Below are positions 6,981 through 15,338 of a stretch of DNA of 35,044 bases, piece after piece. Both the position numbers and the translations under genes were made by a program. The notes beneath the pieces are model-generated. The model had not been told where the DNA came from, searched no databases, and worked only from the letters and a program-made list of their open reading frames with translations. Source of the stretch: an uncultured Desulfosporosinus sp. (lineage in GTDB: Bacteria; Bacillota; Desulfitobacteriia; Desulfitobacteriales; Desulfitobacteriaceae). The DNA is taken from positions 1 to 35,044 of the forward strand of contig CAKMJS010000113.1 in the NCBI GenBank assembly GCA_927405585.1, written 5' to 3'. Positions within the stretch are counted from its first letter, which is position 1. Each line of letters opens with the position of its first letter.

Positions 6981-7733
6981 ATGCTAGATATACAGGGAGT
7001 ATCTCTGGAAATAGAAGGAGATCGAGGAACTGAGATACTAAAGAACATAAGCCTTAAATTTTACGATAAAAAAATATATGTAGTCACAGGTCCCAATGGT
7101 GGGGGCAAGTCGTCCCTAGCCAAGATCATCATGGGAGTCTATAATCCGACCTCGGGTAAAATCCTGCTTGAGGGTCAAGACATTACCTACTTATCAATTA
7201 CAGAAAGAGCACGCCTTGGGATAGGATATGCTTTTCAAAGTCCACCTCGCTTTAAAGGTATAAAAGTTAAGGACCTCCTCAAAATGGCAGCCTCCTATAA
7301 CCCTGAAAAAGTCAATATTTGCGATCTACTTTACAACGTCGGCTTATGCGCGCAAGATTATCTTGACAGGGATGTGGACTCCAGCCTCTCCGGGGGAGAA
7401 ATGAAACGAATAGAGATTGCAACTGTGCTTGCCCGAAATCTAAAAGTTGCCGTTTTCGATGAACCCGAAGCAGGGATAGATTTATGGAGCTTTCAAAAGC
7501 TTGCGGAAACCTTTAAAAATATCAACCAGCAATATGACACGACGATTATTATCATTTCCCATCAGGAGCGGATTATGGAGCTGGCAGATGAAATAATTAT
7601 CATGTCCAATGGAACGATTAGTGCGCAATCCGAAAGAGATATCATTCTTGCTGGAATATTGAACACCGATGATTGTTTATGTAGCACGAAATGCGCGAAA
7701 GGGGTTGGTCAGAATGCTGAATGCATTGGATAA
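6981..7733 (+). CDS. sufC: SufC-like Fe-S cluster assembly ATPase (minimal two-gene SMS type)
   Basis: The 250-residue ABC ATPase carries Walker A GPNGGGKS (residues 37-44), a Q-loop in YAFQSPPR, signature LSGGE (136-140), Walker B VAVFDEPEAGID and the switch histidine in IISHQ (His194). The FDEPEAGID variant and the lack of a transport permease are typical of SufC, which is a soluble partner of SufB in Fe-S cluster assembly. The next gene is a short SufB, giving the two-gene arrangement known as the minimal SUF-like (SMS) system in anaerobes. Oddly, the C-terminus has a Cys-rich tail with Cys at 232, 234, 238 and 248. The start has a GGAGG site. The coding end overlaps sufB by 20 bases. Confidence 0.9.
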   Translation: MLDIQGVSLEIEGDRGTEILKNISLKFYDKKIYVVTGPNGGGKSSLAKIIMGVYNPTSGKILLEGQDITYLSITERARLGIGYAFQSPPRFKGIKVKDLLKMAASYNPEKVNICDLLYNVGLCAQDYLDRDVDSSLSGGEMKRIEIATVLARNLKVAVFDEPEAGIDLWSFQKLAETFKNINQQYDTTIIIISHQERIMELADEIIIMSNGTISAQSERDIILAGILNTDDCLCSTKCAKGVGQNAECIG

Positions 7734-8634
7734 GTTGATGCTTGAGAAAGTGGCCGACCTTCACGAGATTCCCCAAGGGGCTTTCAATATTCGAAAAAAT
7801 GGCCATGGGGTCCAGCGAAATACGACGGCTAATATTGATATCATCACCAAACAGGATAAATCGGGAATTGATGTCATTGTAAAGCCCTATACCAAAGGTG
7901 AAAGTGTTCATATCCCAGTAATCGTGACGGAAGACAACATTAACGATGTCGTTTATAATACCTTTGAAATTGGGGAATATTCTGATGTAGAGATCATTGC
8001 AGGCTGTGGAATCCATAATTGCGGCGACCACAAATCACAGCATGACGGAATCCACACCTTCTACGTTAGAAAAGGCGCCAAACTTAAGTATGTCGAAAAA
8101 CACTATGGTCAAGGTGATGGAAAAGGACAGCGAGTTTTAAATCCCAAGACGGTTATCGAGGCAGAGGCGGGAGCCATTGTCGAACTCGAACTGATTCAAA
8201 TCAAAGGCATTGATCGTACAAATAGAGAGACAGATATTAAACTTATGGGTAATGCCAAACTTGTGGTCACTGAACGTCTCTTGACTTACTTAGATCAAGA
8301 AGCGGAGTCCAGTATTAATGTCGAATTATTAGGTGCAGATTCGTCAGCTCAGATTATTTCACGGTCCGTTGCTCAGGACAATTCTAAGCAAGTCTTCTAT
8401 TTTGATTTGGCCGGGAAGAACAAATGCCGAGGGCATATTCAATGCGATGCAATCATTATGCACAATGCCGTCGTTCTATCTACACCAAGGATTTCTGCTT
8501 ATCATAGTGAAGCACAACTTGTGCACGAGGCAGCCATTGGAAGAATTGAATCCGAGCAGTTAATAAAATTGATGTCGCTTGGCTTCTCGGAGAAGGAAGC
8601 AGAAGATACAATTCTCAACGGCTTTCTTAAGTAA
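7714..8634 (+). CDS. sufB: SufB/SufD-family Fe-S scaffold protein (short form)
   Basis: The 306-residue protein is the short SufB/D core found with SufC in anaerobes; classical SufB is about 470 residues. The segment GCGIHNCGDHKSQHDGIHTF holds several Cys and His suited to binding iron or sulfur. The C-terminal part ISAYHSEAQLVHEAAIGRI and LMSLGFSEKEAEDTIL matches the conserved SufBD end. I chose ATG 7714 because AAAGGGG lies nine bases upstream and homologous sequence begins there; an upstream ATG at 7669 lies well inside sufC. The 20-base overlap with sufC suggests translational coupling. Together the pair would build Fe-S clusters using ATP, in the cytoplasm. Confidence 0.88.
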   Translation: MLNALDKLMLEKVADLHEIPQGAFNIRKNGHGVQRNTTANIDIITKQDKSGIDVIVKPYTKGESVHIPVIVTEDNINDVVYNTFEIGEYSDVEIIAGCGIHNCGDHKSQHDGIHTFYVRKGAKLKYVEKHYGQGDGKGQRVLNPKTVIEAEAGAIVELELIQIKGIDRTNRETDIKLMGNAKLVVTERLLTYLDQEAESSINVELLGADSSAQIISRSVAQDNSKQVFYFDLAGKNKCRGHIQCDAIIMHNAVVLSTPRISAYHSEAQLVHEAAIGRIESEQLIKLMSLGFSEKEAEDTILNGFLK

Positions 8635-8641
8635 GTATACA

Positions 8642-8705
8642 TGTTCACTAAAGTTGAACGTCATAATAACATTCCTGCTAGGTGGGAGTCTCACGATTGG
8701 GTATA
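8642..8705 (+). repeat. Dispersed hairpin repeat, copy 3
   Basis: GTTCACTAAAGTTGAAC, then 30 bases on AGGTGGGAGTCTCACGATTGG, the latter closely matching the 3' end of copy 1 (AAGTGGGAGTGTAACGATTGG). The central hairpin is shortened. It lies eight bases after the sufB stop. Confidence 0.5.
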
Positions 8706-8733
8706 ACAAAACCGGTATATAAATCTTTGCTTA

Positions 8734-8763
8734 GGGCCTGGTACAGTCTACTGCACCGGGCTC
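8734..8763 (+). other. Long hairpin between sufB and the DUF202 gene
   Basis: GGGCCTGGT (8734-8742) pairs with ACCGGGCTC (8755-8763), including G-U pairs, and the loop has an inner CAGT/ACTG stem. There is no T-run, so it is probably a leader or mRNA-end structure rather than a terminator. Confidence 0.45.
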
Positions 8764-8810
8764 GAGCTATCATTTACGGAAAATCTTCGGAGTAAGGAGT
8801 TATCAACACC

Positions 8811-9218
8811 ATGACTGAAACATCAAAACCTAAAAAATTTCCAAAAGTGGGCGACCGACGAGTTCACATGGCTAATGAACGGACATTTCTAGCCTGGATA
8901 CGAACAAGCATCGGGATAATGGCTTTTGGTTTTGTTCTTGAACGATTTGCGTTATTTAGCCAACAAATGTCCTTCGTATTGGAAGCCAGCATAGGAAATG
9001 CCCTACCTTCCCCAGATCTGTCCACGTCTAGCGCAGGAATTTTCCTTGTTGGACTTGGTTCATTAATGTGTATCCTATCCTTGATCCGGTATCTCAAAGT
9101 TAAACGGCAAATTAACGATGATACCTATCAACCATCACCTATACTCAATATACTGCTCACACTTTCAATAGTATCTGTGGGAATTTATCTAATTGTTCAT
9201 TTAATACAAAGTACGTAA
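8811..9218 (+). CDS. DUF202 (YidH-type) small membrane protein
   Basis: The 135-residue protein has the DUF202 signature near its start, HMANERTFLAWIRTSIGIMAFGFVLERFAL. It has three likely membrane segments (about residues 28-48, 75-93 and 108-130). The role of this family is not established; members sit in the cytoplasmic membrane. The ATG is preceded by AAGGAG with a slightly long spacer. It stands alone between sufB and a terminator. The family call is secure. Confidence 0.85.
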   Translation: MTETSKPKKFPKVGDRRVHMANERTFLAWIRTSIGIMAFGFVLERFALFSQQMSFVLEASIGNALPSPDLSTSSAGIFLVGLGSLMCILSLIRYLKVKRQINDDTYQPSPILNILLTLSIVSVGIYLIVHLIQST

Positions 9219-9242
9219 CATACTCCACAACTATTTATAATC

Positions 9243-9286
9243 AATAAATAGGGTAGGAAGCAATTATCGCTCCGGCCCTATTTATT
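9243..9286 (+). terminator. Terminator of the DUF202 gene
   Basis: AATAAATAGGG (9243-9253) pairs with CCCTATTTATT (9276-9286), then TTCATTTTATT follows. The loop is 22 bases and may pair further. Confidence 0.7.
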
Positions 9287-9421
9287 TCATTTTATTAAGC
9301 CTATCCAATTTTCCATATATTGTGTCAGGATATATGTGCACAACTTCCAAATAATAATGAAAAGGCGCATAGTGTATTCTAATAAAATTCGAACAATGTA
9401 TGGGAAATGGAGGCTTAAAGA

Positions 9422-10024
9422 ATGGAAAAAATAAATAATCTATTAAATCTAATGAGTAGATTGCAACGAGTTCTAAGAATGAAAGATTCTGTCACAGTCA
9501 GCATCTTTTCCGGCTTATTAGGAACCTTAGCCATGGACACTTCAAATTGGCTGCTCTGGAAGAAAGGCAAAACTGAAGCCTTGTACGGACATATTGCTGG
9601 TTCAGTTTTTGTAAATCCTTTTAGACTTAATCAACGCAAGAACTTCTGGCTAGGTCAAATATTACATCTTATCACTGGCGCTGTTTTGGCATATCCTTTA
9701 ACTTTACTATTGAAAAAGACTGGAAAAGACAACATTTTGTTAAAGGGAGCGTTTTTTGGTGCAGTGACTTGGGAATTCATCTACGGGATTGGGCAAAGGT
9801 TTAGAATATTTGCCACATCGCCAAGCTTCACCAAGACACACTATGCAGAGTTATTTAATAACATTATCTATGGTTTAACCACGGCTCAAGCATTAGTTAG
9901 CTTTTCAGACCCCGAAATGTTTCCAGATACGCAAAATAAAACACAAACAACCTCAGATCCCAAAAAAATGCAACCAATATATGCTGATGTCAAAGCTGAT
10001 AAGGAAAGTACAGTGTTTATGTAA
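9422..10024 (+). CDS. Uncharacterised multi-span membrane protein
   Basis: The 200-residue product has four likely membrane segments (about residues 28-47, 76-97, 108-125 and 142-160) and a polar, flexible C-terminal tail of ~35 residues. The ATG follows GGAGG at a good distance. It is a single-gene unit closed by a terminator at 10030-10073. The motif GTLAMDTSNWLLW in the first span and HYAELFNNIIYG before the last are the most distinctive parts. I do not recognise a function. Confidence 0.7.
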   Translation: MEKINNLLNLMSRLQRVLRMKDSVTVSIFSGLLGTLAMDTSNWLLWKKGKTEALYGHIAGSVFVNPFRLNQRKNFWLGQILHLITGAVLAYPLTLLLKKTGKDNILLKGAFFGAVTWEFIYGIGQRFRIFATSPSFTKTHYAELFNNIIYGLTTAQALVSFSDPEMFPDTQNKTQTTSDPKKMQPIYADVKADKESTVFM

Positions 10025-10029
10025 CGATC

Positions 10030-10073
10030 AAAAGGGGCGGCCTTGAATGTTTAATTCAGGGCCGCTCTTTTTT
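10030..10073. terminator. Bidirectional terminator between convergent genes
   Basis: AAGGGGCGGCC on the left pairs with GGGCCGCTCTT on the right, with an inner TTGAAT/ATTCA stem and runs of A and T at the two ends. It serves both the membrane-protein gene and the leftward sleL gene. Confidence 0.85.
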
Positions 10074-10097
10074 GAATAGTAAAGTAAGGTGCGCTTA

Positions 10098-11381
10098 CTA
10101 CATCAGTTTGCTGACTATGAAATTATCCTCAATTAAAAGCCAATTCTGAGGAAAGTCGTTTCCTAATACCCAGTAGAAGAAACCACGAAGCCCTAGTTCC
10201 TTGACTAAATCAAATTTTGCTTGTACACTGCGAGCATCTTCAAACCATACTTCATGTCTTTTCCCTTGGTCATCGGTATATCTAAACCAAGGGGCCTGTG
10301 CAGTTTTGTCATAGTTTATGCTTGCACCATAGCGGATGGCAAGCTCTAAAGCTCGTTGTGGACTGACTGACTTAGCAAATTTACCCCCGGCCACATAGGG
10401 AAGAGTCCAGTCATAACCATACAGAGGCATACCCATCATGACTTTTTGGTTTGGTACGACAGATACGGCGTACTTCATTACATTTCTCATCTGGGCAATG
10501 GGTGATACAGCCATCGGTTTACTTCCTGACCATCCCCATTCGTAGGTCATAAAGAAGATGAAATCGACAACTCGACCGATCCCCGCATAATCGTGTCCCT
10601 CGTAAAGAACCCCCTTTTGATCATCTCTATATTTTGGTGCCAATGCTGTGGACGTAAAATACCCTCGGGGCTTCAATAACCGTCGAGCTTTATCTAAAAA
10701 TCGTATATATCGGTCCCTGTTCTCCGCTCCTAGATACTCGAAGTCAAAATCTAGCCCACGATATCCTTTCTCCTCCATGATCCGAAGGGCTTGGGTTAAG
10801 ACGCGATCCTGCAAAGCTTCATTGGTAAGAATCAAGGTAGCTAATTCAGTTCTGAATTGACCCTCTTCAAAATTTGTGAGTACCATCAAGGGAGCAACCC
10901 TATCGTTACGCGCTGCATTTAACGACGGCTGATCCTCCACTGGAGTCAGACTTCCGTCTCGCCTGACAGCATAGCTAAAAATAGCTAGATAGGTTAGATG
11001 CTCTCCAACTTTATCAACCTCTCGACCTGATCGAGAACCAGTCATTCGCGGATCAATGTAGGCGTTCGTTTCAACGGTCTGCTTTGGTTTCTGTGGTAAG
11101 TATAAACGAAGACCTACTGGAATATTATTAGGATCTGAGATCTGATTAATTTGTACAAGGTCATCTAATGATACTTTGTAACGTCGGCTGATGAGCCATA
11201 GGCTTTCGCCCGGCTGGACCCAATGGTATTGACCGTATATTGGTATCACCAGCGTTTGCCCCACGACCAACCGATTACGATCCGGAACTTGATTGGCTAC
11301 TGCAATCTCTTCAACGGAAATTCCATAAGCTTGAGCAATTCTAATAAGAGTTTCCCCAGATCTTATCACATGAATTTGCAT
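10098..11381 (-). CDS. sleL: LysM-GH18 spore cortex-lytic enzyme, SleL/YaaH type
   Basis: The 427-residue protein has two LysM repeats (residues ~2-47 and ~52-96) that bind peptidoglycan, followed by a glycoside hydrolase family 18 barrel. The catalytic motif is GLDFDFEYLG, with the acid Glu at residue 215. Length and domain order equal those of Bacillus YaaH/SleL, an N-acetylglucosaminidase that degrades cortex fragments during spore germination. No signal peptide is seen, as in SleL, which enters the spore coat from the mother cell. Start ATG follows AGAGGAGG. A CATAAATT box ~40 bases upstream could be a sigma-E -10, but no clear -35 is seen. It implies the organism sporulates. Confidence 0.88.
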   Translation of the reverse strand: MQIHVIRSGETLIRIAQAYGISVEEIAVANQVPDRNRLVVGQTLVIPIYGQYHWVQPGESLWLISRRYKVSLDDLVQINQISDPNNIPVGLRLYLPQKPKQTVETNAYIDPRMTGSRSGREVDKVGEHLTYLAIFSYAVRRDGSLTPVEDQPSLNAARNDRVAPLMVLTNFEEGQFRTELATLILTNEALQDRVLTQALRIMEEKGYRGLDFDFEYLGAENRDRYIRFLDKARRLLKPRGYFTSTALAPKYRDDQKGVLYEGHDYAGIGRVVDFIFFMTYEWGWSGSKPMAVSPIAQMRNVMKYAVSVVPNQKVMMGMPLYGYDWTLPYVAGGKFAKSVSPQRALELAIRYGASINYDKTAQAPWFRYTDDQGKRHEVWFEDARSVQAKFDLVKELGLRGFFYWVLGNDFPQNWLLIEDNFIVSKLM

Positions 11382-11462
11382 AAGTATCCTCCTCTAAACG
11401 TGTAAATCTCTTCTCTTAATTTATGTTTAGGGAGTACTAGTCGCGCCTCTGAAATGAAAATG

Positions 11463-11483
11463 AGCGACAAATATTTTGTCGCT
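11463..11483. other. 9-bp hairpin in divergent intergenic region
   Basis: AGCGACAAA (11463-11471) and TTTGTCGCT (11475-11483) are exact inverted repeats with a three-base centre. It lies between the divergent sleL and usp genes and could be a regulator site for either. No T-run follows. Confidence 0.45.
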
Positions 11484-11636
11484 AACATATACAAAATGGT
11501 TATTTAGGATATAATTAGTTAATATCACGGCATAGTCTATATTATTGTTTGGTTATTTATCCAGTCAATGATTTAATTCTTTACTTTGTCGATACATACT
11601 GAAGTAAATCTAAATTTTTTGAAAGTGGTGTTTGAA

Positions 11637-12719
11637 ATGAAAGACTCTAAATTTAATGTGGTTTTCTACTCTGATGGGTCGCAACGGGCCTTTTCTGCAG
11701 CCGTTTACGCTGCTACCTTACTGAAGAATATGCCCAATATGCATTTAACCGTGGTACAGGTACAAGATAAAAATAGCCCCGATTCTATGGGGACACAATA
11801 TAATTGGGTGTTCACCTGGCCTGGTGATAAAACCTCGAACTGGATGAAACAGGTACTCAATCAGTCAACGGATTCAGCTACTAAAGAAAAGTATGAAGAA
11901 ATCCTCACCAAAACCAATGAAATTTTTTCGAATAAAGGCATGCAGGTGACGAACGAAGTAATATATTCTCATTCTAGTATTGGCGAAACAACGGATGCGC
12001 TTATTGAATATGCTGACGAAAATCATGCTAAATTAATCATTATGGGTACTCGTGGACCGAAAGATTTTGACGGTTTGATTCACGGCAGTTTAGCCCATAG
12101 CCTACTTCACAAATCAACGATACCCGTGCTCTTGATCAAAAAGTTACCTCAAGAGTTTATTGATAATTTCTGCGCAGATATTGATAATTCCAATCAATTA
12201 AAGGTACTGCTCTACTCTGATGGTTCCCTGCATTCTTTTTCCGCTGCAGTTTATGCAGCAAAACTTAGACAGCGTATACCCTTTATGCATTTAACCGTCT
12301 TGCAAGTACAAGCCGATCCTTCGATTCCCGATAGTAATAAGACGCCAACCTGGCCAACTAACTCTAAATCAGACTGGATGGACTATATCAATGTAAGTGA
12401 TGCGAGCAAAAAAAAGCAGTATGCACAAGTGCAAGCCAAAATCAATGAAATATTTTCTGAGAAAGGGCACGTCGTCAATCAGGAAATAGTCTTTGCTAAA
12501 ACAAGTATTTCTGAGACTGCAAAAGCAATTCATGAGTATGCTAAAGAAAATCAATTTGAGTTAATCATTACGGGTACACGGGGGCGAAACGATTTACAAG
12601 GTTTGCTGCAAGGAAGTTTGGCACACGACCTGCTTCACATGTCCACTATACCTGTCATATTAATCAAGAAGCTCCCTCAAGAGTTTATTGATAGTTTCTG
12701 CTCAGACGACCATTGCTAA
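11637..12719 (+). CDS. Tandem-domain universal stress protein (UspA family)
   Basis: The 360-residue protein is two UspA domains in a row. Each has the ATP-binding pattern G-x2-G-x9-G-S: GTRGPKDFDGLIHGS in the first and GTRGRNDLQGLLQGS in the second. Each half begins with a similar strand (VVFYSDGSQ / VLLYSDGSL) followed by AFSAAVYAA or SFSAAVYAA, and each ends LPQEFID.FC, so the gene arose by internal duplication. Such proteins act in the cytoplasm during starvation or stress. I chose ATG 11637, which follows AAAGTGGTG, instead of an upstream TTG at 11586 with no ribosome site. It stands alone, closed by a strong terminator. Confidence 0.9.
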   Translation: MKDSKFNVVFYSDGSQRAFSAAVYAATLLKNMPNMHLTVVQVQDKNSPDSMGTQYNWVFTWPGDKTSNWMKQVLNQSTDSATKEKYEEILTKTNEIFSNKGMQVTNEVIYSHSSIGETTDALIEYADENHAKLIIMGTRGPKDFDGLIHGSLAHSLLHKSTIPVLLIKKLPQEFIDNFCADIDNSNQLKVLLYSDGSLHSFSAAVYAAKLRQRIPFMHLTVLQVQADPSIPDSNKTPTWPTNSKSDWMDYINVSDASKKKQYAQVQAKINEIFSEKGHVVNQEIVFAKTSISETAKAIHEYAKENQFELIITGTRGRNDLQGLLQGSLAHDLLHMSTIPVILIKKLPQEFIDSFCSDDHC

Positions 12720-12733
12720 GCTCACTTTAGCAT

Positions 12734-12785
12734 ATAGCCCCGGTAGATTGATTGCGCTAGCGATCCTTCTATCGGGGCTATTTTG
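12734..12785. terminator. Bidirectional terminator between convergent genes
   Basis: ATAGCCCCGGTAGA pairs with TCTATCGGGGCTAT (one G-U pair), with an inner hairpin, followed by TTTTG. On the other strand the stem is followed by TGCTAAAG, so the rightward use is stronger. Confidence 0.8.
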
Positions 12786-12792
12786 TTTGCTC

Positions 12793-13482
12793 TTATTTAT
12801 CATCTGTCGCCGCGCCGTCACCGAAAACAGGTATCGCATCTCCTAGAAAGGTTGGTTTAGGTTTAAAAACATTGGTCCACAAAAAGTCTTTATTCCTTGC
12901 TGCAATTTCCCTGATATTATACATCTTCATAGCTTGTCCATAATCATGTCTGTCAGAGGCAACCCCATACGCTTCCAACCCTAATGCCCTAGCCACATAA
13001 ACTGCTCTCATCAGATGATACTCCTGCGTAACAATGATGACCTTCTGAACTTTGAAAATGTCCCTCGCTCGATAGACACTCTCATACGTGCTAAAACCGG
13101 CATGATCCATAAAAACATCTTCATTAGGCACGCCTTTTTCTTTAAGAAAGTTCTTCATAGAATTGACTTCATCATAATCCGTCTCACCGTGATCCCCACT
13201 CACAATTAGTTTAGCAGCCTTCGCTTGCTCGTATAATTCATATCCTGCTGTTAAACGATCATTTAACATAGTCGATACCGTACCGTTAGGAAAAACATAA
13301 GCACCCAAGACGAGAATTGCATCCGCCATAGGAACTTCTCCTGCGTTGACTATATACTTTGTTCCCACTGACTCAACGTGCTGATTCACAATCAGCGCAG
13401 TGGTACAGGCAAGAATTATAAAAAGAACTGAGAAAACTATCACCCGCTTTAGACGCATCTTAAAGGATATTAGCTTACCCAT
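12793..13482 (-). CDS. SanA/YdcF-type DUF218 membrane-anchored protein
   Basis: The protein of about 229 residues has one N-terminal membrane anchor and a DUF218 domain. Conserved parts are ADAILVLGAYV, the motif LTAGYELY, LIVSGDHGE, the STYESVYRARDIF helix and VTQEYHLMRAVYVARALGLEA. E. coli SanA of the same family affects envelope permeability to vancomycin; the biochemical role is not settled. I prefer ATG 13482, which has AAAGGGTG seven bases before it, over an ATG five codons upstream (13497) with no clear ribosome site. It may be alone in its transcript. A second DUF218 protein lies at 16279-17067 but is not a close duplicate. Confidence 0.82.
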   Translation of the reverse strand: MGKLISFKMRLKRVIVFSVLFIILACTTALIVNQHVESVGTKYIVNAGEVPMADAILVLGAYVFPNGTVSTMLNDRLTAGYELYEQAKAAKLIVSGDHGETDYDEVNSMKNFLKEKGVPNEDVFMDHAGFSTYESVYRARDIFKVQKVIIVTQEYHLMRAVYVARALGLEAYGVASDRHDYGQAMKMYNIREIAARNKDFLWTNVFKPKPTFLGDAIPVFGDGAATDDK

Positions 13483-13742
13483 AGAACACCCTTTCATATA
13501 ACTTTTATTTCGACCTTTGTGTTAAATATACTATTTTTTCAGCAACTTATAAAATAATTATGGTTCTTTTACACCAAATTGAATACTCCTGCATTCAAGG
13601 TATTCATTTAATAAGGCTGAAAGTATTCGCTCCCAGCCTGCATCCTTCCTACTGATACGCAATTACCAAAACGAAAGCTCATGACTATGGCAGATTTAGT
13701 TGCCTCAAATATAGTCTTAAAAATACTTAATTATTCAAATAG

Positions 13743-14267
13743 TTATTTTGACATCATTCTACTTATACCTAAACTGATCTGAGCTAAATGATGATTTCCA
13801 TGCCAAGCATAAAGGTTAATTAACTTCTTGATCGTTAATACCCCATTATCCGGGTGAATTAACTCCCTTTCAAGACCGGACGACGATAGCGACCTCAGTA
13901 GACTAACCCAGCGTTTATGTAATCCTTCCAACAATTTCGTGGATGCTTCAATGGGTAACTTAGAGTCTTCTAGTCCAGCCCACTGAGCTTCATCATAAGG
14001 CTTGATTGTTGGTTTATCCTCTGTCATGGCCAGTTTAAATCTGATATAAGCATTCATATTACTATCTGCTAAGTGGTGAACTACCTGGCGAATCGTCCAA
14101 CCGCCAGGTCTATAGGGAGTGTCAAGCTGCTCTTCCGTTAATTTCTCGACAGCCCTAATTAACAACTCAGGTAGCGCTTCTATATCGTTTGTTAAAGCAC
14201 TGATTTGTGTTTCCGGAACCTCTTCTTCAAAATCAAACGTTCCAATTGGATATCGTAAATCATCCAC
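13743..14267 (-). CDS. DinB/YfiT-family metal-dependent S-transferase-like protein
   Basis: The 174-residue protein matches the YfiT branch of the DinB superfamily: start LRYPIGTF, then PYRPGGWTIRQVVHHLADSNMN and the end YAWHGNHHLAQI. The likely metal ligands are His64 or His65, His156 and His160, the same spacing as in Bacillus YfiT (178 residues). Relatives act as thiol transferases for bacillithiol or other low-molecular-weight thiols. Which thiol is used here is unknown. The ATG has GGGAGAGGA nine bases upstream. A gap of ~160 bases separates it from the HAD phosphatase gene; they may not be co-transcribed. Confidence 0.85.
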   Translation of the reverse strand: MDDLRYPIGTFDFEEEVPETQISALTNDIEALPELLIRAVEKLTEEQLDTPYRPGGWTIRQVVHHLADSNMNAYIRFKLAMTEDKPTIKPYDEAQWAGLEDSKLPIEASTKLLEGLHKRWVSLLRSLSSSGLERELIHPDNGVLTIKKLINLYAWHGNHHLAQISLGISRMMSK

Positions 14268-14429
14268 AAATGTCCTCTCCCTTCCTCTTCTTCAGCGTTT
14301 TCTTCTACCTATCAAGATTCGGCGAAATACAAATGATTCCTCCCATAATATGCGAGAAATTTTTTCATTATCCCAATGCCCTTCACTTCCACTACTGCCA
14401 AGTGGCGACAGAATTATGTGTCGGATGAA

Positions 14430-15110
14430 TCAGGAGCCATCCCTGATTATTTCCCACCCTCTTAGTTTAGCTTCTTTTAGGAGTTCTTGGTCCGGATTAA
14501 CGGCCACAGGGTATCCTACGAGCGATAACAGAGGTAAATCCTGGATGGAATCAGCGTAAGCATAAGCTTTGCCCATGTCAAAAATCACCCCTGCCTCCTT
14601 TTTTTCCTGTAGGAACGTTTTCAAGGCTTGTACCTTTGAAGGCCCATTCATTATCGATGTTATTCGTCCTGTACATACCCCCGCCGATAATTCTATTTCG
14701 GTCCCCAGCCAAAAGTTCATACCTAAATCTCTAGCTACCAAAGCAACAAACTGCGAAAAGGCACCCGAGAGAAGCAAAATCTGATCATCTGACGTGAGGT
14801 GACCCTTCACGCGACTAAGAGATACTGGGCTGAAACTTCCTCTTGCCAACTCTAAACATTGCTTGAAAAAGTCATTTATTTGAGTCTGATTCATCCCACG
14901 CATCATCTTCACTATACCCCCTAGAACTCGCCTAATTGCTAATTGACGGCATAATCCAAAACGATACAAGATATAGACCCAAGACATCGAAATATAAAAC
15001 TTACGGATCTTTTTACGCATCTGTTTGTCTTGTTTTAATACTCGCAAAAAAATGCGAGGAGTTTCCTCAAGATGGATTGTGCCATCAAAATCAAAAATCA
15101 CAAGGCGCAT
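14430..15110 (-). CDS. HAD-IB family phosphatase (SerB-like)
   Basis: The 226-residue protein has all HAD motifs: DFDGT (Asp7 nucleophile and Asp9), motif II in ILLLSGAF, the lysine of motif III in PSKVQAL and the acidic pair in YADSIQDLPLL. The helical cap between motifs I and II and the overall size match the HAD-IB group (phosphoserine phosphatase and relatives). It probably removes phosphate from a small metabolite; the substrate is not defined by sequence. Ribosome site CGGGAGG lies before the ATG. Confidence 0.85.
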   Translation of the reverse strand: MRLVIFDFDGTIHLEETPRIFLRVLKQDKQMRKKIRKFYISMSWVYILYRFGLCRQLAIRRVLGGIVKMMRGMNQTQINDFFKQCLELARGSFSPVSLSRVKGHLTSDDQILLLSGAFSQFVALVARDLGMNFWLGTEIELSAGVCTGRITSIMNGPSKVQALKTFLQEKKEAGVIFDMGKAYAYADSIQDLPLLSLVGYPVAVNPDQELLKEAKLRGWEIIRDGS

Positions 15111-15242
15111 ATAAATACCTCCCGAACCGAATTACACTTAGTCCCAACCTATTTCTTCCACCATTTACCTCTCTTATGAACATTCTCTAACTATTGAATA
15201 TAATCCTTCCCTTCTAGCTATGAAATTTTAACAATGCTGAAA

Positions 15243-15272
15243 GCCAGCAAATCTGTTTTAGATCGCTGGCTA
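15243..15272. other. Hairpin downstream of the radical SAM gene
   Basis: AGCCAGC (15243-15249) pairs with GCTGGCT (15266-15272), with an inner ATCT/AGAT stem. Without a T-run it is at best a weak terminator for the leftward gene. Confidence 0.4.
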
Positions 15273-15338
15273 GATATGTTATCCACCGCAGTATAAAGAG
15301 TCATCAAGAAAAGCAAACCGCGTTATCTAATAATGTAA

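Noticed and set aside
7669-7713. Earlier start for sufB
   Set aside because: It lies well inside sufC and lacks a ribosome site; ATG 7714 has AAAGGGG.
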